Positions 42,405-50,750 are shown, counted from the stretch's first letter. The stretch: 64,000 nt of DNA from Paenibacillus sp. FSL R7-0337 (GCF_037969875.1 NZ_CP150218.1:6634001-6698000), one strand, 5' to 3'. Notes: generated from the sequence alone by a model not told the origin. Numbers and translations: made by a program.

Positions 42405-42866
42405 ATGGCTAAAGCATCAAATAAAGTGAACACTGCTTCATTGGAACAGGTACTGAACCGTCAGGTTGCCAACTTGAACGTATTGTATGTGAAAGTTCAT
42501 AACTATCACTGGTATGTGAAGGGTGAGCAGTTCTTCGCCTTGCATGTGAAGTTCGAAGAGCTGTACGATGATATTACACTCAAAATGGATGAGGTGGCTG
42601 AGCGCCTGCTGAGCATCAAAGGCAGCCCTGCAGCAACTATGAAAGAATATCTGGAACTGGCTACCATTCAGGAAGCCACAGGCAAAGAAGATGCCCGCGG
42701 TATGGTTCAGGCGCTGATCGAAGATTTCGCTACAGTGGCTGAAGAACTGACAGAAGGCATTGAGCTGGCAGAAGAAATCAGCGACCAGCCGACAGCAGAC
42801 CTGTTCATCAAGATCCGCACGGATCTGGAGAAGAACCAGTGGATGCTGCGCGCTTTCCTGGGCTGA
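42405..42866 (+). CDS. dps: Dps-family ferritin-like DNA-protection protein
   Basis: 153 aa. The Dps ferroxidase segment is NYHWYVKGEQFFALHVKFEELYDD (two His, Asp/Glu ligands), followed by MDEVAERLLSIKGSPAATMK. It forms a 12-mer that oxidises and stores iron, protecting DNA from peroxide. AAGGAAGGG precedes the ATG. Monocistronic with a strong terminator. I see no clear PerR box upstream. Confidence 0.93.
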   Translation: MAKASNKVNTASLEQVLNRQVANLNVLYVKVHNYHWYVKGEQFFALHVKFEELYDDITLKMDEVAERLLSIKGSPAATMKEYLELATIQEATGKEDARGMVQALIEDFATVAEELTEGIELAEEISDQPTADLFIKIRTDLEKNQWMLRAFLG

Positions 42867-42903
42867 TTGCCAGGCAGGCGTCCAGAATGAAGAAGACGAA
42901 GGC

Positions 42904-42931
42904 AAGCCTCCCGCGGGAGGCTTATTTTTTT
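42904..42931 (+). terminator. Terminator of dps
   Basis: The 20-bp perfect palindrome AAGCCTCCCGCGGGAGGCTT (42904-42923) is followed by ATTTTTTT. Convergent with the marR gene, which ends at 42942. Confidence 0.85.
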
Positions 42932-42941
42932 GATAGTGTGG

Positions 42942-43466
42942 TTATTTTGGACTATGATCAATTATTGTTTGGACGAATTTCAGGGAAGCCTGCAGCTCCG
43001 GCTCGGTGAAGGAGTTCATGCTCTCGAGAAATTTCTGTTCAAGGTGCTCATGCATCTTGGCGTGGATGTCAAAGAGCTGTCTGCCTTTAGGGGAAAGGCT
43101 GAAGTATACCTCTTTCTTGTTGTCGTTCATCCGGCTTCGCTTGATGCAGCCATCCTGCAGGAGCTTGGTGCTGATTTTGGTGATGCTCGCCTTGGACAGC
43201 TTCATTTTGTCCGCGATTGCAGTGCTGTTAATCGGTTCGTTATTGCCGATACAATCGAGGACATGAATGCTGGTTAGACTGGTTGATGAGAACGTAATCC
43301 CGTGCTCCTGCAGGAGTTCAGCCAAAGTATTCTCTTCAGCGGCAATATATTCCTCTGATAAATGGGATAAATGGATAAAACGGTCATACAGCAGGCGCTT
43401 AAGTCCTTCGGCTGGATACATGGGGCCAGGCCACTCCTTCTTGTAACTTGTATTTACTAAATCCAT
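42942..43466 (-). CDS. MarR-family transcriptional regulator
   Basis: Up to 174 aa. Winged helix: STAIADKMKLSKASITKISTKLLQDGCI, then SRMNDNKKEVYFSLSPKGRQL. The start is uncertain: ATG 43466 has no ribosome binding site, whereas ATG 43421 has GAAGGAG 12 bases upstream. Divergent from the nitroreductase fusion; matching TAGTTTACT motifs in opposite orientation lie between the genes, so it probably represses both and responds to an electrophile or phenolic compound. Confidence 0.88.
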   Translation of the reverse strand: MDLVNTSYKKEWPGPMYPAEGLKRLLYDRFIHLSHLSEEYIAAEENTLAELLQEHGITFSSTSLTSIHVLDCIGNNEPINSTAIADKMKLSKASITKISTKLLQDGCIKRSRMNDNKKEVYFSLSPKGRQLFDIHAKMHEHLEQKFLESMNSFTEPELQASLKFVQTIIDHSPK

Positions 43467-43477
43467 TCTAATTCATT

Positions 43478-43500
43478 ATTATTCACTAGTAAACTAATTA
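43478..43500. promoter_or_regulatory. MarR-type operator, copy next to marR
   Basis: ATTCACTAGTAAACTAATTA (43481-43500) read on the minus strand gives TAATTAGTTTACTAGTGAAT, which shares TAGTTTACT plus an A/T-rich tail with the site at 43556. It overlaps the region just upstream of marR. Confidence 0.6.
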
Positions 43501-43530
43501 TTTAACGGATTTATCGTTTAAAATAATGGA

Positions 43531-43559
43531 TTGACATTCCACATATTTGAAAATATAGT
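43531..43559 (+). promoter_or_regulatory. Sigma-A promoter of the nitroreductase gene
   Basis: TTGACA (43531-43536), 17 bp, TATAGT (43554-43559): a strong consensus promoter. Confidence 0.8.
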
Positions 43560-43575
43560 TTACTGATAAATTATT
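43556..43575. promoter_or_regulatory. MarR-type operator over the nitroreductase -10 box
   Basis: TAGTTTACTGATAAATTATT overlaps the -10 and start site of the promoter at 43531-43559 and matches the operator beside marR in inverted orientation. Confidence 0.65.
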
Positions 43576-43609
43576 TTTATGCCAAAGCTATATTTGGGGA
43601 GGAATGAGA

Positions 43610-44656
43610 GTGAAGAATGTATCCGGAACCATAAGAGAACGGCGGACGATTAGGAGATTCAGCGATATGCCAGTTGAGCAGGAAACTATTGTATCTGTGC
43701 TGAATGAAGCCGCCGGTCTATACGAGGCCGAGGGAACACCTCATTGGCGCTGTCTTTATGCCGGAACCCCCGAGTCCCGGGATGAACTGGCAGAATGTAT
43801 GATCGCGAAGGTTAAGGGAAGCACTCTTGCCAAGCTCCTTCCTTCCAAAATGACCGTTCTTCTGAAGAAGCAAATAATGAATACGCCGGCCCACATCCTC
43901 TTCATTGCTGAAGCCGCTGAAACGCAGCAGCAGCGGGATGTGAATTATGCCGCGGTCTGCAGCATCATGCAGAACGTTCAGCTGCTTGGCTGGGAGCAGG
44001 GACTTGGTATGCTGTGGTACACAGATCCCATAATTCTCAGCGAGTCTTTATATAAAAAAATTGGTTTGCGTGAGGGAGAACGGTTTGCCGGAATTCTGGA
44101 AATCGGCTATTTTGACAAAGCACCGAAGGGGCGGAAAAGAACGCCGGCTGAGCGAAGCTGGACTATCATTGGTGAGGAGGGCAGCTTGCTTGCAGATTCC
44201 ACTCTGCCTGCTCCACAAAGCGTACAGAAGCTGCTGAACGAAGCGGTCTGGGCACCGAATGACGGCCTGAGGGAACCGTGGAGGTTCGTCTACGTAACCG
44301 GCGGCGAGGTTGCCCGTCAACTCAGCTCTGCAGAGGAGCAAGCCCTGCTGCCCTTGCTGCTGGTTGTAGCCACAGAAGAAGCCGATCCTCATAAGCAGCA
44401 GGAGGATTATGCCGCAGTCTGCTGTCTCGTTCAGAATTTTCAGCTTCTGGCCAAATCTGAAGCGTGGCGGGTACGCCGCCACATTCCGGAATGGGTGTAT
44501 GAACGGGAACGGTGTAAGGCACTTGGACTTCGCCCGCTGGAGCGGATCGTTGCTGTGCTGGAACTGGGCGGGGACAAAAGCGGCCCAGAATCCAGAGCTT
44601 TGCCTCCAGAAGTAAGAATAGAGCTGAATTCATTTGTAAAAACCGGACCTTTGTAA
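43610..44656 (+). CDS. Nitroreductase-family protein, two fused domains
   Basis: 348 aa from GTG 43610, 7 bases after GGGGAGGA (ATG 43604 is too close to that site). The first domain (~1-185) is a nitroreductase: RERRTIRRFSDMPVEQETI (FMN-binding Arg/Ser region), then QRDVNYAAVCSIMQNVQLLG and GLREGERFAGILEIGY. A second, degenerate copy (~200-335) repeats the plan: LLNEAVWAPNDGLREPWRFV, QEDYAAVCCLVQNFQLLAKS, LGLRPLERIVAVLELGG, without the RRxxRxF start. Single-domain members dimerise with FMN at the interface, so this may be a covalent pseudo-dimer. Controlled by the divergent MarR gene. Confidence 0.82.
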   Translation: MKNVSGTIRERRTIRRFSDMPVEQETIVSVLNEAAGLYEAEGTPHWRCLYAGTPESRDELAECMIAKVKGSTLAKLLPSKMTVLLKKQIMNTPAHILFIAEAAETQQQRDVNYAAVCSIMQNVQLLGWEQGLGMLWYTDPIILSESLYKKIGLREGERFAGILEIGYFDKAPKGRKRTPAERSWTIIGEEGSLLADSTLPAPQSVQKLLNEAVWAPNDGLREPWRFVYVTGGEVARQLSSAEEQALLPLLLVVATEEADPHKQQEDYAAVCCLVQNFQLLAKSEAWRVRRHIPEWVYERERCKALGLRPLERIVAVLELGGDKSGPESRALPPEVRIELNSFVKTGPL

Positions 44657-44665
44657 TAAAATTAG

Positions 44666-44686
44666 TGAGAATCATTGATAATCATC
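44666..44686. promoter_or_regulatory. Fur-box-like operator at the suf promoter
   Basis: TGAGAATCATTGATAATCATC resembles the Fur 7-1-7 site (TGATAATnATTATCA repeats). It covers the -35 of the suf promoter. Confidence 0.65.
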
Positions 44687-44703
44687 CTGATTCACTTTAT
44701 AAT
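44675..44703 (+). promoter_or_regulatory. Sigma-A promoter of the suf operon
   Basis: TTGATA (44675-44680), 17 bp, TATAAT (44698-44703), about 100 bp upstream of sufC. Confidence 0.8.
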
Positions 44704-44805
44704 AATTACAATGTGATAAAAAATCTAAATGCTTGTAATCAGGGTTAACCTGTGACAATACAACTTTCTGATTTCGCAAATCGATCAATGGAGGGAATAA
44801 TTATT

Positions 44806-45588
44806 ATGGCAGCAGAATTTGTCATTGAGGGACTGAAAGCGACGATTGAAGGAAAAGAAATTCTGAAGGGAATCAATCTTCAGATGAAGGGCGGAGAAAT
44901 TCACGCCGTGATGGGACCGAACGGTACGGGTAAAAGTACGCTGGCTTCGGCGCTGATGGGACACCCTAAGTATGAAGTCACAGAAGGCACCGCTGTACTT
45001 GAAGGGGAAGACCTCCTGGAGATGGCAGTGGACGAACGTGCCCGTGCCGGATTATTCCTCGGGATGCAATATCCGAGTGAAATCAGCGGAGTGACCAACT
45101 CCGACTTCCTGCGCAGTGCGATTAACTCCCGCCGTGAAGAGGGCAGTGAGATCTCTCTAATCCGTTTCATCCGGCTGATGGAAGCCAAGATGAAGGAGCT
45201 GGATATGAATCCTGAGTTCCTGCACCGTTACCTGAACGAGGGCTTCTCCGGCGGGGAGAAGAAGCGTAACGAGATTCTGCAAATGATGATGCTGGACCCC
45301 AAAATCGTCATCCTTGACGAAATTGACTCCGGCCTGGATATAGATGCACTCAAAATAGTTGCTGACGGTGTGAACTCTATGCGCAGTCCGGAACGCGCAT
45401 TCCTGGTTATTACCCACTATCAGCGTTTGCTTAATTACATCAAGCCTGACTATGTGCATGTCATGATGCAGGGACGGATTGTCAAATCCGGCGGTCCTGA
45501 GCTGGCACAGAGACTGGAAGCAGAAGGTTATGAATGGATCAAGGAAGAGCTCGGCATCGAAGACGAAACTGTAGGACAAGAAGCTTAG
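44806..45588 (+). CDS. sufC: Fe-S cluster assembly ATPase SufC
   Basis: 260 aa. Walker A GPNGTGKST, signature FSGGEKKRNEI, Walker B IVILDEIDSGLD, H-loop THYQRLL; FSGGEKKR and EIDSGLDIDALK are SufC hallmarks. It is the ATPase of the SufBC2D scaffold and drives scaffold rearrangement during cluster building. The start at 44806 (MAAEFVIEGLKA) lies after GGAGGGAATAATTATT; an in-frame ATG at 44752 lacks a ribosome binding site. First gene of sufCDSUB, 25 bp from sufD. Confidence 0.96.
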   Translation: MAAEFVIEGLKATIEGKEILKGINLQMKGGEIHAVMGPNGTGKSTLASALMGHPKYEVTEGTAVLEGEDLLEMAVDERARAGLFLGMQYPSEISGVTNSDFLRSAINSRREEGSEISLIRFIRLMEAKMKELDMNPEFLHRYLNEGFSGGEKKRNEILQMMMLDPKIVILDEIDSGLDIDALKIVADGVNSMRSPERAFLVITHYQRLLNYIKPDYVHVMMQGRIVKSGGPELAQRLEAEGYEWIKEELGIEDETVGQEA

Positions 45589-45613
45589 AAACGCTGGAAG
45601 GAGGAAACCACTT

Positions 45614-46915
45614 ATGACGACGCAAACCATTCTTCCCGTGGACGCCCAGCAGCTCAGCGCACAGTCGCAGAGCAGCGGTGAACCGGGCTGGCTGAAGGAC
45701 GGCCGCTTGAAGGCTCTGGAGCTTGCCGCTGAGCTTGAGCTGCCGAAGCTGGAGAAGACGCGGATTGACCGCTGGAATATCAACAACTATGGGGCATACA
45801 AGCCAAGCCAGTCGCTGGCGGTACTTCAAGAGGCACCAGCCTCTATTGCCGGGCTAATTGAAGGACAAGAAGAAGGCAGCCTGATTATTCAACGGAATTC
45901 AGGGGCTGTATATGCCCGCCTAGCCCCGGAGCTGGCTGCGCAAGGGGTTATTTTCACCGATTTGCAGACTGCAGTCAGAGAGCATGGAGACCTTGTTCAG
46001 CGTTATCTGCATAAGGCAGTATTGCCTGAAGAGCACTCCATCGCCGCATTGCATGCAGCACTATGGAACGGCGGGGTATTCCTCTACGTTCCGAAGAATG
46101 TCATCCTTGAGACTCCGCTGCAGGCGGTGCTGCTCACGGATGACGCTGAAGCTGCCTTTGTACCGCATATTCTGATTGTAGCCGATTCGAATAGTTCCGT
46201 GACTTACGTAGATAACTATGTATCGGATAAGTCCGAAGCGGGTCTGCATAACGGAGCGGTTGAAGTCTTCGTCGGTGCTGGCGCTACAGTGAGATACGCT
46301 ACGGTGCATCAGCTCGGCCAGGATACTACAGATATTACTTACCGCCGTGCCGTTGTGGAGAATGACGGTTCGATCGAATGGATCATCGGTGAGATGAACT
46401 ATGGCGATACAGCCAGTGATACCAAATCGGTGCTTAAAGGCAACGGTTCAAGCTCAGATGCAAAGGTAATTGCTGTAGGCTCCGGCTCGCAGAAGCTGAG
46501 CTACACTACACAGGCGCAGCATTTCGGACGGAATACACCGAGTGATATGATTACCCGTGCTGTTATGCGGGATTCAGCAACCTCGATCATTAACGGAATT
46601 ACGAAGATTGAGAAGGGCGCAACCAGAGCTGACGGACAGCAGACAGAGAAGGTTCTGATGCTAAGCCCTAAAGCGCGCGGAGACGCCAACCCAATTTTGC
46701 TTATAGATGAAGATGATGTTACCGCAGGCCATGCCGCTTCTGTAGGACAGGTCAATTACGAGCAAGTCTATTACCTGATGTCCCGGGGATTATCGCGTCA
46801 TGATGCAGAAACACTGATCATATACGGCTTCCTTGCACCTGTTGTGTCGCAAATTCCACTGGAGGGACTGCGCAATCAGCTCCAATCTCTTGTGGAAAGG
46901 AAGTTAGGCCAATGA
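45614..46915 (+). CDS. sufD: Fe-S cluster assembly protein SufD
   Basis: 433 aa. The beta-helix core (VFLYVPKNVILETPLQAVLL, HILIVADSNSSVTYVDNY) and C-terminal SVGQVNYEQVYYLMSRGLSR followed by ETLIIYGFLAP match SufB/SufD. It partners SufB and SufC in the scaffold complex. AAGGAGG precedes the ATG; the stop overlaps sufS by 4 bp. Confidence 0.95.
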   Translation: MTTQTILPVDAQQLSAQSQSSGEPGWLKDGRLKALELAAELELPKLEKTRIDRWNINNYGAYKPSQSLAVLQEAPASIAGLIEGQEEGSLIIQRNSGAVYARLAPELAAQGVIFTDLQTAVREHGDLVQRYLHKAVLPEEHSIAALHAALWNGGVFLYVPKNVILETPLQAVLLTDDAEAAFVPHILIVADSNSSVTYVDNYVSDKSEAGLHNGAVEVFVGAGATVRYATVHQLGQDTTDITYRRAVVENDGSIEWIIGEMNYGDTASDTKSVLKGNGSSSDAKVIAVGSGSQKLSYTTQAQHFGRNTPSDMITRAVMRDSATSIINGITKIEKGATRADGQQTEKVLMLSPKARGDANPILLIDEDDVTAGHAASVGQVNYEQVYYLMSRGLSRHDAETLIIYGFLAPVVSQIPLEGLRNQLQSLVERKLGQ

Positions 46916-48138
46916 TTAGCAGTCAGATCCGGGAGCAGTTTCCCATCCTGAACCAAGAGATTAACGGCCATCCTCTGGTCTACCTGGACAGTGCAGCCAC
47001 TTCACAGAAGCCGCGCCAGGTCATTGAGGCGCTCAAGTCTTACTACGAATGGGATAATGCCAACGTACACCGCGGGGTGCATACCCTGGGGAGCCGGGCA
47101 ACCGATGCGTATGAAGGCGCCCGTGAGAAGCTCAAGAACTTCATTAATGCCCGCAGCGTGAAGGAAATCATCTTCACACGCGGGACAACGACCGCGCTTA
47201 ACATTGTAGCTTCCTCTTACGGTCCTTCCGTCCTGAAGGAAGGGGATGAGATTGTGATTACCCAGATGGAGCATCACAGCAATTTCATTCCCTGGCAGCA
47301 ACTGGCCAAGAACACCGGGGCCACCCTGAAATTCCTTCCGCTGCAGAAGGACGGGACGATTACGCTGGAGGATGCTGAGCAGACGATTACTGCTCAGACG
47401 AAGATCGTAGCCATAGCGTATGTATCCAATGTCATGGGGGTTACCCATCCTATCAAAGAGCTTGCAGCGATTGCCCACCGGAACGGTGCAGTAATCGTTG
47501 TGGACGGGGCACAGAGCACACCTCATATGAAGGTGGATGTGCAGGACCTGGATTGTGATTTCTACGCCTTGTCCGGGCACAAGATGCTTGCGCCTACGGG
47601 TATCGGTGCTCTCTATGGCAAAAAGGCGCTGCTGGAAGCTATGGATCCGGTCGAATTCGGCGGCGAGATGATCGATGATGTCGGGCTGTATGAGTCTACC
47701 TGGAAGGAGCTGCCGTGGAAGTTCGAAGGTGGAACACCGATTATTGCGGGTGCCGTCGGATTAGGGGCAGCGATTGATTTCCTCCAGGAGGTCGGGATGG
47801 ATGAGATCCACCGCCACGAAATGCAGCTGGCTGCTTATGCGGAGCAGCGCCTGTCGGAGATCAGCGATCTGACGATCTACGGTCCCCGTAACCGTCAGGT
47901 GGGGGTAGTCACCTTCAACCTGGGTGATGTCCATCCGCATGATGTAGCCACCGTGCTGGATGCGGAAGGCGTGGCTGTCCGCGCGGGGCATCATTGCTGT
48001 CAGCCGCTCATGCGCTGGCTGGAGGTCAGCTCCACCGCAAGGGCAAGCTTCTACCTGTATAATACAGAGCAGGATGTAGATTCGCTGGTTCAAGCCTTAA
48101 TCAAGGCAAAGGAGTACTTCAGCTATGAACTTGGATGA
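46912..48138 (+). CDS. sufS: Cysteine desulfurase SufS
   Basis: 408 aa, PLP enzyme. PLP Lys224 in LSGHKMLAPTGIG, catalytic Cys362 in RAGHHCCQPLMRW (unusually followed by a second Cys). It takes sulfur from cysteine and passes the persulfide to SufU. Group II desulfurase features include YLDSAATSQKP and NVHRGVHTLGSRAT. Its last 14 bp overlap the start of sufU, consistent with coupled synthesis of the partners. Confidence 0.96.
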   Translation: MISSQIREQFPILNQEINGHPLVYLDSAATSQKPRQVIEALKSYYEWDNANVHRGVHTLGSRATDAYEGAREKLKNFINARSVKEIIFTRGTTTALNIVASSYGPSVLKEGDEIVITQMEHHSNFIPWQQLAKNTGATLKFLPLQKDGTITLEDAEQTITAQTKIVAIAYVSNVMGVTHPIKELAAIAHRNGAVIVVDGAQSTPHMKVDVQDLDCDFYALSGHKMLAPTGIGALYGKKALLEAMDPVEFGGEMIDDVGLYESTWKELPWKFEGGTPIIAGAVGLGAAIDFLQEVGMDEIHRHEMQLAAYAEQRLSEISDLTIYGPRNRQVGVVTFNLGDVHPHDVATVLDAEGVAVRAGHHCCQPLMRWLEVSSTARASFYLYNTEQDVDSLVQALIKAKEYFSYELG

Positions 48139-48541
48139 CTTATATAGACGCGTAATTATGGATCATTACAAAAATCCCCGGAATCGCGGCTCATTTGAAG
48201 ACGACGCACTTAAGATCGAACTCAATAACCCTACCTGCGGCGACCGTATTACACTTCAGCTTAAGGTGGAGGATGGCGTTGTCCAAGACGCCCGTTTCAG
48301 CGGCGAAGGCTGTTCGATCAGCATGTCGTCGGCTTCGATGATGACGGAAGCGGTCAAAGGCCAGACAGTAGCGCATGCGCTTGAGATGGCCGACAGCTTC
48401 TCCTCTCTAATGAAGGGTGAGGCAGCCGATTTTGGAGACTACGAAGATATTGAGGCCCTCTCCGGTGTTAATAAATTTCCTGCGCGGATCAAATGTGCCA
48501 CTCTGGCCTGGAACGCGCTTCGCAAAGGCATAGAAACGTAA
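48125..48541 (+). CDS. sufU: Zinc-dependent sulfurtransferase SufU
   Basis: 138 aa. DHYKNPRNRGSFEDD, NPTCGDRITLQL, GEGCSISMSSASMMTEAVKG and RIKCATLAWNAL give the three Cys and Asp of the SufU zinc site. In Bacillales it accepts persulfide sulfur from SufS rather than acting as an IscU scaffold. It overlaps sufS and precedes sufB by 38 bp. Confidence 0.95.
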   Translation: MNLDDLYRRVIMDHYKNPRNRGSFEDDALKIELNNPTCGDRITLQLKVEDGVVQDARFSGEGCSISMSSASMMTEAVKGQTVAHALEMADSFSSLMKGEAADFGDYEDIEALSGVNKFPARIKCATLAWNALRKGIET

Positions 48542-48579
48542 GAAGCTTATCAATAACATTACACAAGGAGGCTGACACC

Positions 48580-49977
48580 ATGGCTAAGAAAGCGCCTGAT
48601 ATGGAGGAATACCAGTACGGATTCCGTGACGAGCACAAGTCGATATTTCAGTCTGGTAAAGGACTCACGGAAGAAATCGTCCGGGAAATCTCCGCTATCA
48701 AAAACGAACCGGAATGGATGCTGGAATTCCGGCTGAAATCCCTGGAGCAGTTCCGCAAGATGCCAATGCCGCAGTGGGGCGGGAATCTGGATGATCTGGA
48801 CTTCGAGGATATCCAATATTATGTTAGACCTTCAGAGAAGCAGGGCAAGACTTGGGAGGAAGTTCCTTCTGAGATCAAAGAGACCTTCGACAAGCTGGGG
48901 ATTCCGGAAGCGGAGCAGAAGTTCCTTGCCGGTGTCTCTGCACAGTATGAATCCGAGGTCGTCTATCACAGCATGCAGCAGAACCTGGAAGATCAGGGTG
49001 TAATCTTCACGGATACAGATTCTGCGCTTCGTGATCACCCGGAGCTGTTCAAGAAGTTCTTCGGTACGATCATTCCTCCTGCAGACAACAAGTTCGCCGC
49101 ACTTAACAGTGCCGTATGGTCCGGGGGCAGCTTCATCTATGTTCCTAAGGGTGTGAAGTGTGAAGTTCCTTTGCAGGCTTACTTCCGCATCAACTCCGAG
49201 AATATGGGACAATTCGAGCGTACTCTGATCCTGGCAGACGAAGACAGCTTCGTGCATTACGTTGAAGGCTGTACTGCCCCGATCTACAGCACGAACTCTC
49301 TGCATAGCGCAGTGGTTGAGATTCTATGCATGAAGAATGCCCGTGTCCGTTATACAACGATTCAGAACTGGGCACCGAACATCTATAACCTGGTTACCAA
49401 ACGTGCGGTTGCCGAAGAGAATGCTACCATGGAATGGGTAGACGGCAACATTGGCTCCAAGCTGACAATGAAATATCCAGCGGTTGTTCTTAAAGGCCGT
49501 GGAGCCAAGGGCTCTGTATTGTCCATCGCGGTAGCGGGCAAGAATCAGCATCAGGATGCAGGTGCCAAAATGATCCACTTAGCACCGGATACCACCTCAA
49601 CCATCGTATCCAAGTCGATCAGCAAGCACGGCGGCAAGGTCACTTACCGTGGACTCGCTTCCTTCGGCCGCAAGGCAGAAGGCGCGAAATCCAATATCAA
49701 ATGCGATACGCTCATTCTGGATAACGAGTCCACCTCGGACACTATTCCTTACAATGAGATCATGAACGATAACATTGTGCTTGAGCATGAAGCTACCGTC
49801 TCCAAGGTGTCTGAAGAGCAGCTCTTCTACCTTATGAGCCGCGGTCTCTCCGAAGCCGAGGCCACGCAGATGATTATCATGGGCTTCATCGAGCCGTTCA
49901 CCAAGGAGCTGCCGATGGAATATGCGGTCGAGATGAACAGATTGATCAAGTTTGAAATGGAAGGCTCCATCGGGTAA
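48580..49977 (+). CDS. sufB: Fe-S cluster assembly protein SufB
   Basis: 465 aa. EEYQYGFRDEHKSIFQSGKG at the N terminus, then ALNSAVWSGGSFIYVPKGVK, VEGCTAPIYSTNSLHSAVVE and HEATVSKVSEEQLFYLMSRG are SufB signatures. Together with SufD and SufC it assembles nascent Fe-S clusters. The start at 48580 follows AAGGAGG. Last gene of the operon, with a terminator at 50017. Confidence 0.96.
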   Translation: MAKKAPDMEEYQYGFRDEHKSIFQSGKGLTEEIVREISAIKNEPEWMLEFRLKSLEQFRKMPMPQWGGNLDDLDFEDIQYYVRPSEKQGKTWEEVPSEIKETFDKLGIPEAEQKFLAGVSAQYESEVVYHSMQQNLEDQGVIFTDTDSALRDHPELFKKFFGTIIPPADNKFAALNSAVWSGGSFIYVPKGVKCEVPLQAYFRINSENMGQFERTLILADEDSFVHYVEGCTAPIYSTNSLHSAVVEILCMKNARVRYTTIQNWAPNIYNLVTKRAVAEENATMEWVDGNIGSKLTMKYPAVVLKGRGAKGSVLSIAVAGKNQHQDAGAKMIHLAPDTTSTIVSKSISKHGGKVTYRGLASFGRKAEGAKSNIKCDTLILDNESTSDTIPYNEIMNDNIVLEHEATVSKVSEEQLFYLMSRGLSEAEATQMIIMGFIEPFTKELPMEYAVEMNRLIKFEMEGSIG

Positions 49978-50016
49978 CCGGGGCTTCCTCCATTATTCAA
50001 AGATATATTCAGTGAG

Positions 50017-50065
50017 TGTCCACAGAACTTTGATGCAGGTTGGTCAAAGCTCTGTGGGCATTTTT
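50017..50065 (+). terminator. Terminator of the suf operon
   Basis: TGTCCACAGAACTTTGA (50017-50033) pairs with TCAAAGCTCTGTGGGCA (50044-50060) with one mismatch and one wobble, then TTTTT. Confidence 0.85.
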
Positions 50066-50163
50066 GTGTTCTATTAGAACTGCTTGAGCTTTTTTCAATA
50101 GTAAGGATAAGGTGGACTGAGAAGCTCTTATTTCTTCATAAAAGCTCACATTGGTGCTGAAAC

Positions 50164-50287
50164 GGACTGAGTTTCCGTTATTTTGTCTTTCGAGGTGTTA
50201 AAGCAGGGTCGGTCTATGAAATAAAGGAATCTGAGTCCGATTGCTGAGTAAATACTGCTGATTTTCCCGATTAGCGGAATTTCAGTC
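50164..50287. repeat. Inverted and direct copies of a GGACTGAGTTTCC motif
   Basis: GGACTGAGTTTCCGTTATTT (50164-50183) occurs inverted near 50217-50238 (as GGACTCAGATTCCTTTATTT on the minus strand) and again, shorter, at ~50271-50287 (GGACTGAAATTCCGCTA on the minus strand). The two inverted copies are 49 bp apart. Confidence 0.55.
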
Positions 50288-50593
50288 CTCTTCAAAGGCC
50301 ATTTCGCAATAAAAATACATAAAATACCTTTTATTGGGCTTCTAAAAAGCTGTTTCACATCGTTGAATCTTGCTATATCTTAATTGAGCAGTAATTGCGA
50401 GGAAATAGCAGCATTTAAAACGACGGGCGTCCTTTTGCCCCTGCTTAAGCCCGGTTTACTCCGGAAAAAGAGGGAAAACGGAGGTTTCTCCCCTTTGCCG
50501 CATTAAATTAGGGATGATAAACTGCTTAAAGTCACTAAATTGGAAGCGCTAAAAAAGCTAGCTTACGGTGCGATATTTAGAGACCAAGTTCTT

Positions 50594-50735
50594 GCTTACG
50601 AGGCAAGTTACTTCGTAAAGCTAAGTTTATGCTTACGAGACAAGTTACTTCGTAAAGCTAAGTTTATGCTTACGAGACAAGTTACTTCGTAAAGCTAAGT
50701 TTATGCTTACGGAGCCAGCTTTACTTCGTAAAGCT
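50594..50735 (+). repeat. 37-bp tandem repeat running into the exporter's leader
   Basis: Units begin with GCTTACG at 50594, 50631, 50668 and 50705: exact 37-bp steps. Each contains GCTTACGA and TCGTAAAGC, which pair to form a small hairpin. Three units are near-identical; the fourth is altered (GCTTACGGAGCCAGCTTTAC) and is followed directly by the ribosome binding site of the ABC gene. Confidence 0.85.
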
Positions 50736-50750
50736 TTAAGGAGGAGAGAT

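Larger units (their letters stand above)
49978..50750. other. 773-bp gap with terminator and two repeat families
   Basis: No credible gene. Holds the suf terminator, the inverted GGACTGAG motifs (50164-50287) and the 37-bp tandem array (50594-50735). No promoter for the ABC exporter could be placed with confidence. Confidence 0.6.

Noticed and set aside
50594..50735. Second possible CRISPR array (37-bp period)
   Set aside because: The units are contiguous tandem copies with no unique spacers.
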